The notes below the pieces were generated by a model, which had not been told where the DNA came from, did not search any database, and worked only from the letters and a program-made list of their open reading frames with translations. The position numbers and the translations under genes were made by a program. A stretch of 64,000 bases of DNA from Cyanobacteria bacterium RU_5_0 (GTDB lineage Bacteria > Cyanobacteriota > Cyanobacteriia > Elainellales > Elainellaceae), in the NCBI GenBank assembly GCA_012033255.1, contig JAAUSF010000004.1:53551-117550 (forward strand), in the 5' to 3' direction. Shown here piece after piece: positions 18,230 through 30,249 of the stretch. Numbering within the stretch: position 1 is the first letter of the stretch; every line of letters starts with the position of its first letter.

Positions 18230-19770
18230 TGAGTCATTCACCTGCACCTCACCCGTCAATCCTTTCCAAAAGAGTTAGTGGTATTTTGTTACATCCGACC
18301 TCTTTCCCAGGACGATTTGGGATTGGTGATTTGCGATCGGAAGCCTATCGTTTTGTTGATTTCCTGGCTGAAAGTGATCAGCACCTTTGGCAAGTTTTAC
18401 CGTTGGGACCGACCAGCATCGGAAATTCGCCGTACATGAGTTATTCGGCGATGGCCGGCAACCCTTGGCTCATCAGTCTTGATCTCTTACATGGAGAGGG
18501 ATTGCTGAGTCAAGAAGATTTGGCATCGGCTCCAAACTTTCCAGACGATCGCGTGGATTATGATCAAGTTGCCGCCACAAAATTTTCATTACTGCGGAAA
18601 GCCAGTCATCAGTTCCAAGAGAATGCCACTGCCGATCGACGCGAAGCCTTCCAACAATTTCGGGAACAGCAAGCCTATTGGCTAGAAGATTATGTGCTAT
18701 TTATGGCACTCAAGCGAAAGTTTGAAGGTAAAAGCTGGCATACATGGGAACCAGAGATTGCTAAGCGTGATTCAAAAACATTAGAGCAGTGTCACCAAGA
18801 ACTCATCGCAGAGATTTTCTTTGAAGAATTTTTGCAGTTTGAGTTCTTTCGTCAGTGGACTGATCTCAAACATTACGCTAACTCTAAAGGGATTCAGATC
18901 ATTGGCGATATTCCAATTTATGTCGCCCATGACAGTGCTGATGTATGGGCAAATCCCAATAATTTTTGCTTAGACAAAAAAACAGGTCAACCTGCACTAA
19001 TGGCAGGCACACCACCTGACTATTTCAGCAAGACAGGTCAACTTTGGGGCAATCCCGTTTACGATTGGGAGTATTTGCAACAATCAGATTTCCACTGGTG
19101 GATTCGCCGATTTGAAGCCATGCTGAACTATGTAGATTTGATCCGCATTGATCACTTTATTGGCTTTGAATCTTTCTGGGCAGTTCCCGAAGGTGAAACA
19201 GTTGCCATCAATGGGGAGTGGATGAAAGCGCCTGGAAAAGCCTTTTTTGAAACGCTCCAACAAAAATTAGGCACATTGCCCATTTTGGCAGAAGATTTAG
19301 GAACAATCACACCTGAAGTTGAGGCACTGCGCGATTACTTTGAGTTCCCTGGCATGAAAGTGCTGCAATTTGCCTTTGGGGGTGATGCAAGTAATCCTTA
19401 CTTACCCTTCAACTATGACAAACGCAACTATGTCATTTACACAGGAACTCATGATAATGATACAACTGTTGGTTGGTATGAAAAATTATCAGAGCATGAG
19501 CGAACAAATCTATTGACCTATTTGGGTTGCACGAGTTCAGAAGGGATTCATTGGGATATGATCCGTCTGGCGTTTGCCTCTATTGCGAATCTAGCGATCA
19601 TTCCGCTCCAAGATGTATTGGGATTGGGGACAGAGGCTCGGATGAATTTTCCAGGTCAGTTAGAGGGAAATTGGGCGTGGCGGTATCGTTCAGAGGCGCT
19701 GAATGATGAAGTTCGCGATCGCCTGAAACAACTGACTCGTTCCTTCGGTCGCTATTTGAACCGATCGTAA
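18229..19770 (+). CDS. malQ: 4-alpha-glucanotransferase (amylomaltase, GH77)
   Basis: This 513-residue enzyme transfers alpha-1,4-glucan segments between maltooligosaccharides during glycogen turnover. GH77 landmarks are visible: GPTSIGNSPYMSYSAMAGNP near residue 63, the nucleophile Asp in LIRIDHFIGFESFW near 307, the acid/base Glu in LAEDLGTITPE near 355, and the transition-state Asp in GTHDNDTTVGW near 408. Length is usual. A strong amylomaltase N-terminus (RVSGILLHPTSFPGRFGIGD) supports the ATG. It overlaps a short upstream reading frame by TGATG. Confidence 0.96.
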   Translation: MSHSPAPHPSILSKRVSGILLHPTSFPGRFGIGDLRSEAYRFVDFLAESDQHLWQVLPLGPTSIGNSPYMSYSAMAGNPWLISLDLLHGEGLLSQEDLASAPNFPDDRVDYDQVAATKFSLLRKASHQFQENATADRREAFQQFREQQAYWLEDYVLFMALKRKFEGKSWHTWEPEIAKRDSKTLEQCHQELIAEIFFEEFLQFEFFRQWTDLKHYANSKGIQIIGDIPIYVAHDSADVWANPNNFCLDKKTGQPALMAGTPPDYFSKTGQLWGNPVYDWEYLQQSDFHWWIRRFEAMLNYVDLIRIDHFIGFESFWAVPEGETVAINGEWMKAPGKAFFETLQQKLGTLPILAEDLGTITPEVEALRDYFEFPGMKVLQFAFGGDASNPYLPFNYDKRNYVIYTGTHDNDTTVGWYEKLSEHERTNLLTYLGCTSSEGIHWDMIRLAFASIANLAIIPLQDVLGLGTEARMNFPGQLEGNWAWRYRSEALNDEVRDRLKQLTRSFGRYLNRS

Positions 19771-19946
19771 TGAATATCAACAAAATATTAATGGACATGA
19801 ATGCCCTTGGCGATCGTTTGTTGCATCTCAGTGAGTGAATTCGTGGAATTTATTCAAGCTCTTGTCTGATTGAATCGGAAACATTAGAAAATAGACTTAG
19901 TCTATGTCATACGTTCCACGTTCTGGTTCTTTCACTTGTGCTGGTT

Positions 19947-20354
19947 ATGAAACTGCTCTATTTGCTCATTGGTCTACTTGGCTTTGGATCTGCGACAATC
20001 GCGTCCGCCACTCCCCTCTCCACTCAGGCTAATTGGGCGAGGGCGATCGAGATCATGGAAGGGATTCAAGTCGCTCAACTGACCTCGGTTGATCCAGATG
20101 ATTTAAATCGAGCAAAGAATTTAGCGCGTCAAGCCGCAGAAACAGAAAATGGAGGACTGAGCCAGTATCGGGCAGAACCCGCTATGCATGGATCGGCAGC
20201 AGAAAGTCCATATGTTGATAATGGCGATGGCAGTGTCACGTTCACCTTTTTTGGCAGTATTCCAGGAGAAGAGGTCTACTCCTACGAGAGTATTGTCACC
20301 ATTGACACCGTGACCTGGGATATAGTGGTCAACTATAACGGAACCATTCGTTGA
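19947..20354 (+). CDS. Conserved secreted cyanobacterial protein, function unknown
   Basis: This protein of about 135 residues has a signal peptide (MKLLYLLIGLLGFGSATIAS). A conserved-looking core follows: LARQAAETENGGLSQYRAE, GSAAESPYVDNGDGSVTF and SIPGEEVYSYESIVTIDT. I recall similar NGGLSxYR / DNGDGSxTFTF proteins in other cyanobacteria but no function. I chose ATG 19947; a GTG three codons upstream is also in frame. It probably acts in the periplasm or outside the cell. Confidence 0.75.
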   Translation: MKLLYLLIGLLGFGSATIASATPLSTQANWARAIEIMEGIQVAQLTSVDPDDLNRAKNLARQAAETENGGLSQYRAEPAMHGSAAESPYVDNGDGSVTFTFFGSIPGEEVYSYESIVTIDTVTWDIVVNYNGTIR

Positions 20355-20537
20355 CACTCTCCACCGCATAGGCGGATGGGGAAACTTGAGCGCTATGCTA
20401 AAAAATCAAAGCGAACCAAGACGGACGTTGTGCGAGAATTTCTTTGTTCATTGGCGTGAGAGATTGCGGCTTGCGCCCTGTACATCGTGGCAGAATTTTA
20501 GGTAGTCTTAAGCAGTATTAATCTTCTCATTTTTCCG

Positions 20538-23723
<3,186 letters not shown>

Positions 23724-23775
23724 GAGGATATACTTTCTCTCAAAGATTTCTTGCGTTTGTTGGCTTGCGGCTCAA

Positions 23776-24288
23776 ATGTTGCATCTGGCTCAGGTGAAGA
23801 AAAAAGACCCTGAGGGCAAGGCGATGTTGCGATTGCTTGCCCAACAGAAGGCTGAACACGCCTGGACGGTTCTGCCTGATGAAGACTGCGACCTTTGGAT
23901 CGACTCGGAAGAGTATAACGAGGGGGCGTTAATTCTGGTTGAGTTATCCCCGACACGGCAAGTCCAAAACCTTTACGATGCTACACAATGGGTCTTGCAA
24001 ATGATCGAGCAGTATCTTGTGGCGGGTGTGACGCCTGCCAGCTTGCAGGAAGAGGTTCAAAGGGCTGAACAGTGGCGACAATCTTTGACACTACAAAGCC
24101 AGGAATTGGGACGACGCGCCTTAGAGATGGAAGCTCGTCGAGATCAAATTCAGGAATTAGAGGAAAACCTGAAGCAGGAAAAGCAGGCGCTTGACATCAT
24201 CACTGCTCAGTTGAAGGCAAGTGTTCAGCTAAATACCAACATCAATGGGTTAACCGAGCATCCGACTGATGGCGAATCCGATTGTTAA
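23776..24288 (+). CDS. Conserved cyanobacterial coiled-coil protein of unknown function
   Basis: The first 100 residues form a conserved-looking globular part (LHLAQVKKKDPEGKAMLRLL, EHAWTVLPDEDCDLWIDS, LVELSPTRQVQNLYDATQWV). A long helical coiled coil follows from about residue 100 to 165, rich in Glu, Gln and Leu. A GTG frame extends upstream to 23701 and would overlap valS, but those residues look unlike protein, so I chose ATG 23776. It is the next gene after valS on the same strand. The function is unknown to me. Confidence 0.75.
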   Translation: MLHLAQVKKKDPEGKAMLRLLAQQKAEHAWTVLPDEDCDLWIDSEEYNEGALILVELSPTRQVQNLYDATQWVLQMIEQYLVAGVTPASLQEEVQRAEQWRQSLTLQSQELGRRALEMEARRDQIQELEENLKQEKQALDIITAQLKASVQLNTNINGLTEHPTDGESDC

Positions 24289-24349
24289 AACGTAGAGAAA
24301 TTGATCTCCAGGGGCATACTAAGACTGAATATTTCCTAACAATGCTGAG

Positions 24350-25693
24350 ATGTCAGAATTCTTCAATCTACTCCTGAGTTCTGAAGGATACATTCCTCAC
24401 GGACACTGTTACCTGTGGAAGCCAGAACTCATTTGGTTACACATCGTGTCCAATAGTGCGATCGCCCTCGCCTATTTTTCAATCCCGATTCTGCTCATTT
24501 ATTTTGTCTCCAGGCGAAAAGATATCCCATTCAATTGGGTTTTCTTACTATTTGGAGCATTCATCGTTGCCTGTGGTAGTGGGCATCTGATAGACATTTG
24601 GACGATCTGGCATCCGAATTACTGGTTATCAGGGATTCTTAAGGCGATCACAGCGATCGTCTCTCTCTACACTGCTCTAGAAATGATTCCTTTACTCCCC
24701 AAGTTGCTTGCCCTCCCTAGTCCTGCTCAACTCGAAACCACTAACCGAGAGCTAGAACAAACCTTGCACCGACTCCAGCAAACCCAAGCTCAATTGATTC
24801 AAACCGAAAAGATGGCTGGTTTGGGACAGTTGGTTGCCGGAGTTGCCCATGAACTCAATAACCCAATCAGCTTCATTCACGGTAACTTAATCTACGCCAA
24901 ACAATACACTGAAGCTATTTTACAGATGCTCAGTCTCTACCAACAGGCTTATCCCATACCAACATTATCCATTCAAGCCATCTGGGAGGAGCATGAGATC
25001 AAATTCATTCAGGAGGACTTACCGAGAGCGATCGAATCGATGCAGATGGGGGCAGATCGAATCCGGCAAATTGTCGTGTCGCTGAGGAATTTTTCTCGAC
25101 TTGATGAAGCAGAACGGAAGTCTGTTAATATCCATGACGGAATCGATAGCACCCTGCTGATTTTGCAACATCGCTTGAAGGGAGCAGGGGCAAGTTTAAC
25201 GATTCAAGTGCGACAGGAGTATGGCGAATTGCCATTGGTCGAGTGCTACGCAGGGCAAATGAACCAGGTGTTTATGAATCTTTTGAGTAATGCCATTGAT
25301 GCTCTGAACGATCGTCGCCATCTTCAGCCCACTCCAGACAATCTTCAGCCCGAACTTCCCGTAATCACCATCCGCACCCAAGCAGACCAAGACTCAGTAT
25401 CGATTCAAATCAGCGACAACGGTTCAGGGATGTCTCCGCAGATCCAAGCCAAAATTTTCAACCCTTTCTTCACGACCAAGGGAGTTGGTCAAGGAACTGG
25501 GTTGGGGTTATCCATCAGCTATCAGATTGTGGTGGAAAAACATGGCGGACATTTGGATTGCATCTCATCCTTTGGCAAGGGAACAACCTTTTGGATCAAA
25601 ATTCCACGCAGCAAACGAATTCTCCCCTCATCTCCTCATCCCCTCATCCCCTCATCTCCTCATCCCCTCATCCCCTCATCCCCTCATCTTTAA
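24350..25693 (+). CDS. Ethylene-receptor-like (ETR1-type) sensor histidine kinase
   Basis: Residues about 28-118 form three membrane helices closely matching the ethylene-binding domain of plant ETR1: IALAYFSIPILLIYFVSRR, FGAFIVACGSGHLIDIW and KAITAIVS. The copper-ligand Cys and His (CGSGH), the Tyr/Ile/Pro of AYFSIP and the helix-3 Lys are present. The position equivalent to ETR1 Asp25 is Asn (IVSNSAIALAYF). A coiled linker, HisKA (AGVAHELNNP, His near 165) and HATPase (NQVFMNLLSNAIDAL, DNGSGM, GTGLGLSIS) follow. The last 20 residues are encoded by an 8-bp tandem repeat. No receiver domain is attached, so a separate response regulator is needed. Its 3' end overlaps the convergent DUF4126 gene by 4 bp. 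Confidence 0.92.
   Translation: MSEFFNLLLSSEGYIPHGHCYLWKPELIWLHIVSNSAIALAYFSIPILLIYFVSRRKDIPFNWVFLLFGAFIVACGSGHLIDIWTIWHPNYWLSGILKAITAIVSLYTALEMIPLLPKLLALPSPAQLETTNRELEQTLHRLQQTQAQLIQTEKMAGLGQLVAGVAHELNNPISFIHGNLIYAKQYTEAILQMLSLYQQAYPIPTLSIQAIWEEHEIKFIQEDLPRAIESMQMGADRIRQIVVSLRNFSRLDEAERKSVNIHDGIDSTLLILQHRLKGAGASLTIQVRQEYGELPLVECYAGQMNQVFMNLLSNAIDALNDRRHLQPTPDNLQPELPVITIRTQADQDSVSIQISDNGSGMSPQIQAKIFNPFFTTKGVGQGTGLGLSISYQIVVEKHGGHLDCISSFGKGTTFWIKIPRSKRILPSSPHPLIPSSPHPLIPSSPHL
25624..25687 (+). repeat. 8-bp tandem repeat (CCCCTCAT)n at the 3' end of the kinase gene
   Basis: Eight head-to-tail units of CCCCTCAT or CTCCTCAT run from 25624 to 25687. They encode an SPHPLIPS-type repeating tail and end just before the stop codon. 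The same unit in opposite orientation lies inside ligA at 52062-52109. Confidence 0.9.
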
Positions 25694-26283
25694 TCTGGAT
25701 CTTGCTTATTTCGTCGGGGATTGGCGCGATCGCCTGAACTCTGCTGTTGATACCACCGTCGCCACTCTGAAGAACTACGAATCGTCAACCACAGAAGTAG
25801 AAGCGCAATGATCCCACCCTGCTGAGGCGCATCAAATGCCAATAGAACCAGCGCCACGCAAAGAAAATCTTGGACAAAAATCACCCAAATGGGCAATCCT
25901 CGTAGTCGATAAAACCAGCCTACCTGAACCAATTGCAGCACGAGTGCCAGTAGCCCTCCAACAATACCCAGGATAATCGTTAACCAGCCCTCAAATTGAG
26001 CCGTGCGGGCAACGGTGATGCCGACGATCGCCCCTACAAATGGACTAAATAGCAACTGCACGATTTGTAACCATCGCTGCCCTGCGGGTTCCTTGGAGAA
26101 GAGAAGTTCTGCTAGTGACCAACTGACTAAGACGCCAAGGACGATCGGTGGCGGAATGTGAGCAAGAATCGGAACATTTGCCCAAAGGTTGTCCCCATAA
26201 AGCAAGCCAATCAGCAGGAGCGGCAAAGCAATCCGCATCCCTACGGCAGCAGACAGAGACAACACAGCGAGGATCTCAATCAT
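25690..26283 (-). CDS. DUF4126 family membrane protein
   Basis: This 197-residue protein with about five membrane helices matches the DUF4126 family by its N-terminal SLSAAVGMRIALPLLLIGLL and the AELLFSKEPAGQRWLQIVQ stretch. The C-terminus is basic and polar. The function is unknown. It converges on the ETR1-like kinase gene with a 4-bp overlap of stops. Confidence 0.8.
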   Translation of the reverse strand: MIEILAVLSLSAAVGMRIALPLLLIGLLYGDNLWANVPILAHIPPPIVLGVLVSWSLAELLFSKEPAGQRWLQIVQLLFSPFVGAIVGITVARTAQFEGWLTIILGIVGGLLALVLQLVQVGWFYRLRGLPIWVIFVQDFLCVALVLLAFDAPQQGGIIALLLLWLTIRSSSEWRRWYQQQSSGDRANPRRNKQDPD

Positions 26284-26384
26284 TGGTTGACTGGCTGTGT
26301 GAACTTGTGATGCACTGATAATTTCCTAGTCTAGATTCGTAGTCTAAAGCTGTCAGCTATCAATATTCAGCTATTTAAGATAGG

Positions 26385-28199
26385 TTACAACAGCAGATCG
26401 GCGGAATCGGTGAGGGGAGCCGTGATCATTACCGGATCTTGATAGAGCGGAACAGTAAACGTCACTGTCGATCCCAATCCTTCTCCCATACTGTAGAAAT
26501 TGACAACGCCACTCATCGCCTCAACGAGCTTTTGAGAAATTGCCAATCCCAGACCTGTACCGCCATACTGACGAGTGCGCGAACCGTCTACCTGACTAAA
26601 CGACTGGAACAATTTATCTTGTTTTTCGAGCGATACGCCGATCCCGGTATCTGCAACGCTAATCTTCAGCATCCCCGGTTTTTCTTCATTCTGCACTTGC
26701 ACTTTCTTAGGAATGATCTCTGCCGTGATGGTGATTTTTCCTTCATGAGTAAATTTGATGGCATTCCCCACCAAATTCAACATCACTTGCAGAAGACGCT
26801 GATAGTTGCCGTAGATAATAACCTCGTCGCGGGTTGCCGGAGTTTGAATCTCAAAGCCCAGACTTTTCTGCTGTGCTTGCGGACGAGTAAAGTTTTCGAC
26901 ATCATTGAGCAAGTCATCCAGCTTGATTGGGTTGAGGTCAAGCTGCATTTTACCCGCTTCAATTTTGGCGATATCTAGAATATCGTTGATGATGTTTAGC
27001 AGGTGAATGGCTGAGCGATATGCCTCTTGAATGAATTGGTTTTGTTCTTCTGGGTCATCTGCCATCCCATCCATAATGAGCTTGAGGAAGCCCAGCATTC
27101 CGTTGAGAGGAGTCCGCAGTTCGTGAGAGGTGTTAGCGAGGAATTCGCTCTTCAAACGGGAGGCGGCTTCAGCTTGTTGCCGAGCTTCTACGATCTCTTG
27201 ATGTTGCTGCCGGAGGCTATCGTTGACCCGTTGCAACTCGGTGGCTAGGCTACGGGTTTCTTCCATCAGGTTCGCGTGGGCGATGCCTGTGCCAAGCTGG
27301 TCTGCGATCTCTCGCAACCAATCAATTTCGACCTCGTTCCAGATGCGCGATCGATCTAATTGGTGCAAGATAATTAGCCCGTTGGGTTCATCAGTGTAAG
27401 TGGTCGCGATCGCCAAAACCGCAGGCAATGGCTCATCCGGATCAATTTCGATCGAATCCAAGGAAATTGGCTTCAGCGTCATCAGAGCTTCACTCAAATA
27501 GGCTTGCTCCGCCAAAGACAATTCCATTCCTAACATTGATTTGAGAGAAGACTGCCGATACTCCGCTACGATCTTTACCTGAGTATCATTCGGCTTGTAA
27601 GGGCAAATCAGACAACGGCTCACTCCTAGGGCCTCACCCAACCCATCTACCGTCTGCTGCCAGATTGTCTCTAAATCCAAACTGCGACGAATATTCCAAA
27701 CCACTTGCGTTAGCCGCTTTTGGTGGCGATCGGAGTGGGTCGAAAAATTAGAGTGAACCAGCGCATTGACTAGCTCCACGGCTGTCTCTCTCGACACATT
27801 GCGGAGGAACTGCCCCATCACAACGGCAGTCGTAGCCGTCCCATGCGGCATCAGGATAGGGCTGACCGTAAGATCAAAGACAAAATACTGATTTTTGAAG
27901 AAAAATGGGTACTCTAACCGTACCGGAATCAAAGAGTCCAGTACTTTACGCAGTCGCTCTAGATAAGGAGCCGTTGCTAAAGGGGCAAACAGTTCCTCTA
28001 ATGGCTTCCCAACTAACTGCTCAGGCTTCAGACCGTGCTGTTCCGCCTCACGCCAGTAAAACGAAAGATACTGACCTGCCCCGTCTTGAGTAAATACTAA
28101 ATCAGCACCGGGAATCGATAGGAAACCGTTAAACCTTCGATTATTCACCGGATTCATCGATTCAGTCGTAGGAAGTGGAAGATCGCTAGGCAAAGTCAT
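26385..28199 (-). CDS. PAS-GAF sensor histidine kinase
   Basis: This 604-residue soluble kinase has a PAS domain at about 25-130, a GAF domain at about 165-315, a coiled linker, HisKA with phospho-acceptor His in HELRTPLNGMLGFLK near 360, and HATPase (NLVGNAIKFTHEG, ADTGIGV, GGTGLGLAISQKLVEAM). No transmembrane segment or receiver domain is visible, so it senses a cytosolic signal and passes phosphate to an unlinked regulator. It stands alone; no response regulator gene is adjacent. Confidence 0.95.
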   Translation of the reverse strand: MTLPSDLPLPTTESMNPVNNRRFNGFLSIPGADLVFTQDGAGQYLSFYWREAEQHGLKPEQLVGKPLEELFAPLATAPYLERLRKVLDSLIPVRLEYPFFFKNQYFVFDLTVSPILMPHGTATTAVVMGQFLRNVSRETAVELVNALVHSNFSTHSDRHQKRLTQVVWNIRRSLDLETIWQQTVDGLGEALGVSRCLICPYKPNDTQVKIVAEYRQSSLKSMLGMELSLAEQAYLSEALMTLKPISLDSIEIDPDEPLPAVLAIATTYTDEPNGLIILHQLDRSRIWNEVEIDWLREIADQLGTGIAHANLMEETRSLATELQRVNDSLRQQHQEIVEARQQAEAASRLKSEFLANTSHELRTPLNGMLGFLKLIMDGMADDPEEQNQFIQEAYRSAIHLLNIINDILDIAKIEAGKMQLDLNPIKLDDLLNDVENFTRPQAQQKSLGFEIQTPATRDEVIIYGNYQRLLQVMLNLVGNAIKFTHEGKITITAEIIPKKVQVQNEEKPGMLKISVADTGIGVSLEKQDKLFQSFSQVDGSRTRQYGGTGLGLAISQKLVEAMSGVVNFYSMGEGLGSTVTFTVPLYQDPVMITAPLTDSADLLL

Positions 28200-28431
28200 C
28201 GGCGTGGAACCGCAAACTGCAAAGATAAAAGGGTTCGCTTTCCCCAGTTGACGGAAGCAGATGCAAGCAATGATTCAACTATCGAATTCAAGCAACTGAA
28301 TTCAAGTTCAACTACCAAGCCTAGAATTCCCGTTTTGCAGTGATTAGCAGACAGTCGCTTGGAAAAGCGTGTTAAACGATATCGACCGAATTGAACATCC
28401 AAACTGTCCCAGCACGATTATGGCTTATGAA
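28200..28431. other. Short intergenic region with no supported gene
   Basis: These 230 bases separate the PAS-GAF kinase from the RHH protein gene. A 68-codon minus frame shows no protein-like features and I leave it out. The kinase promoter is probably here. Confidence 0.3.
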
Positions 28432-28656
28432 TTAATCATTCCACTCCCCTTTGGGTGGAACCGGAGGATTCGGACGCAACGATCGAGTTAGATCGTCATC
28501 CCGACGCCCTCCACCACCAAGCCATTGCCGAAGAGCCACCTCAATCACCTTGCTAGGGTCACTGGTCAGATGGTTCACCTGTTCAACGAGGTCAGCGTCA
28601 ATCTGGATGGAAAGGTTAACCTTCCCAGACTTTGCCTGAACAGCAGGATCATTCAT
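28432..28656 (-). CDS. Ribbon-helix-helix-like small protein
   Basis: This 74-residue protein contains a strand-helix-helix pattern typical of MetJ/Arc-type DNA-binding folds: KVNLSIQIDADLVEQVNHL then SDPSKVIEVALRQWL. The tail is polar and Pro-rich (NPPVPPKGEWND). RHH proteins are often antitoxins, but no toxin gene is adjacent on either side, so it may be a solitary regulator. Confidence 0.65.
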   Translation of the reverse strand: MNDPAVQAKSGKVNLSIQIDADLVEQVNHLTSDPSKVIEVALRQWLGGGGRRDDDLTRSLRPNPPVPPKGEWND

Positions 28657-29149
28657 AGGTTTGGGTTATGCGTCCTAGGAGCAATTGCGTAGACAACTGG
28701 AGAGTCTAAAAGCCAGCCAGTAGGACATTCGGCAAAACTGAGCAAACCAGATTCCAACTTGCCTAACCGACCAGAGACTCAGGCCCTCTATCTACATTAA
28801 ACATTATTCGACTTTTCATTATGGTAATCGCGAAATACTAAATCGATCGACTCTTGGGATGAGGTGACGGAGTGAGGAGGGGAGGGGATGAGGAGTTTTG
28901 AGTTTTGAGTTTCTTGAGACTCGTTCCAAGTCTCCGGCTATTATAAGCAATGGATAGAACCTGAAAACGAGTGTGGCTCACGAGACTGTTGGGTTTCAGG
29001 ACTTTATGTCAGTCAACCAGGTTCGCCAACATAATTTCGCCAACATAATTTCGCCAACATAGTATCGATAAACATATAATTTGTATGAAGCTGGGTTTTC
29101 TTTAGAAAGTCTTTAGCATCAAAAACTTAAATCTATATTAGAGATCAAT
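28657..29149. other. Intergenic region with 14-bp triple repeat and degenerate tandem repeat
   Basis: No gene is seen. At 29022-29063 the 14-bp unit TTCGCCAACATAAT occurs three times in tandem, the last copy with one change. About 28857-28915 is a G-rich stretch related to the GGATGAGG 8-bp repeat, ending in two TTTTGAG units. Around 28915-28985 are short palindromes of the CTCGTTCCAAGTCTCC type. Confidence 0.6.
29022..29063 (+). repeat. Three tandem copies of TTCGCCAACATAAT
   Basis: Three exact-length 14-bp units lie about 90 bp beyond the stop of the SpoIIM-family gene. The first two are identical and the third ends in AGT. It could be a slippage product or an iteron-like protein-binding array. 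Confidence 0.85.
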
Positions 29150-30106
29150 TTAGACGGGTGACTTGCGCCTGAGATAAACGATTAGCCCAATAAAAAGCCC
29201 AGTACCAACACTGTATTTCAAGAAGTCTGGAATCACAGGGCTAGGGGAGAAAAAGCCTTCAATTGTTCCTGCAATCACTAACATGGGTACCACTCCAAAA
29301 ATCAATTGAGCCGCCTGTTGCCCGTAGATCTTCAGCGCATCGACTCGACGATACTTTCCTGGAAAGAGAATGGCTCTTGCCAGCAAAAATCCGGCTCCAG
29401 CCGCAAGGAAGATAGCCGGTAACTCCAGGGAACCGTGGGGAAAGACAAACGCCCAGAAGGGGTAGGCGAGGTTGTTTTGCCCAACCAGTGCGCCGATCGC
29501 CCCAATCAAAATACCGTTCAGCAGCACAATGTAGGTGGTCAGAATTCCAGCCGTAATTCCGCCAGCTAGGGCAGTAAAGGAAACCTGGATGTTGTTGATC
29601 ATGATATTGGTAGCGGCAAAGGGTTCAATGCCGACGATCGATCCTGTCCAAAGCTCCTGGCGATCGCGTACCTGAGCAATCAACGCATCTGGCACAATCA
29701 ACGCCATGAAGGTTGGATCTTGCCATGCGAACCACCAGCTCACCACTCCTGCCGCCACAAACAGCACTACAGTGAGAATAATGTATCCTTTGGACTGCTG
29801 GACTACGGCTGGAAAGCCCCAGAGAAAAAAATTCCATACTGCTTTCCACTCCTGTCGTCTTGACCCTTGATAAATTTGGGTGTAACTCCGAGTAGTCAAC
29901 GATTGGAGATTCTGCACAATTAAGTTGCCGACCTGCTGCGTCCGAGCGCGTGCCAAATCCGCCGAAACTGAGCGATAAAGACTGGCTAGCGTCTCAATCT
30001 CTTTAGCACTGAGAGATTTAAGTCCCTTTTTCTCGACTCGCTTCAGGAGGGCATCCAATTCTTTCCAACTTTGTTCTCGACGCGCAATCCAGCGTTGGAT
30101 GTTCAT
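29150..30106 (-). CDS. SpoIIM-family (DUF95) membrane protein
   Basis: This 318-residue protein begins MNIQRWIARREQSWKELD with a charged helical N-terminus, followed by five or six membrane helices from about residue 100. NIMINNIQVSFTALAGGITAGI and the FPHGSLELPAIFLAAGAG stretch are typical of the SpoIIM/DUF95 family. The family includes a sporulation protein in Firmicutes but is widespread in non-sporulating bacteria beside RDD, MoxR and DUF58 genes. Here it is divergent from a membrane protein gene and an RDD gene, a partial version of that neighbourhood. Its role in cyanobacteria is unknown. Confidence 0.88.
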   Translation of the reverse strand: MNIQRWIARREQSWKELDALLKRVEKKGLKSLSAKEIETLASLYRSVSADLARARTQQVGNLIVQNLQSLTTRSYTQIYQGSRRQEWKAVWNFFLWGFPAVVQQSKGYIILTVVLFVAAGVVSWWFAWQDPTFMALIVPDALIAQVRDRQELWTGSIVGIEPFAATNIMINNIQVSFTALAGGITAGILTTYIVLLNGILIGAIGALVGQNNLAYPFWAFVFPHGSLELPAIFLAAGAGFLLARAILFPGKYRRVDALKIYGQQAAQLIFGVVPMLVIAGTIEGFFSPSPVIPDFLKYSVGTGLFIGLIVYLRRKSPV

Positions 30107-30249
30107 AATTCTTTGTGATACTGGAGACTTTCATCCAGCCTAGTTTAGGATAACCACATCCCCTCTATCTGAAATTGACGAGGTGGAGATTTAGATAGCG
30201 ACTTTGATTGACTAAACCTCGTTCACTAAAAGTTGAGAAGGGTTAATCT

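Noticed and set aside
24350..25693. Calling the kinase a true ethylene receptor
   Set aside because: The Asp25-equivalent is Asn, so binding cannot be assumed; recorded as ethylene-receptor-like.
29022..29063. Replication-origin iterons
   Set aside because: Only three short units, with no replication gene or DnaA-box cluster nearby.
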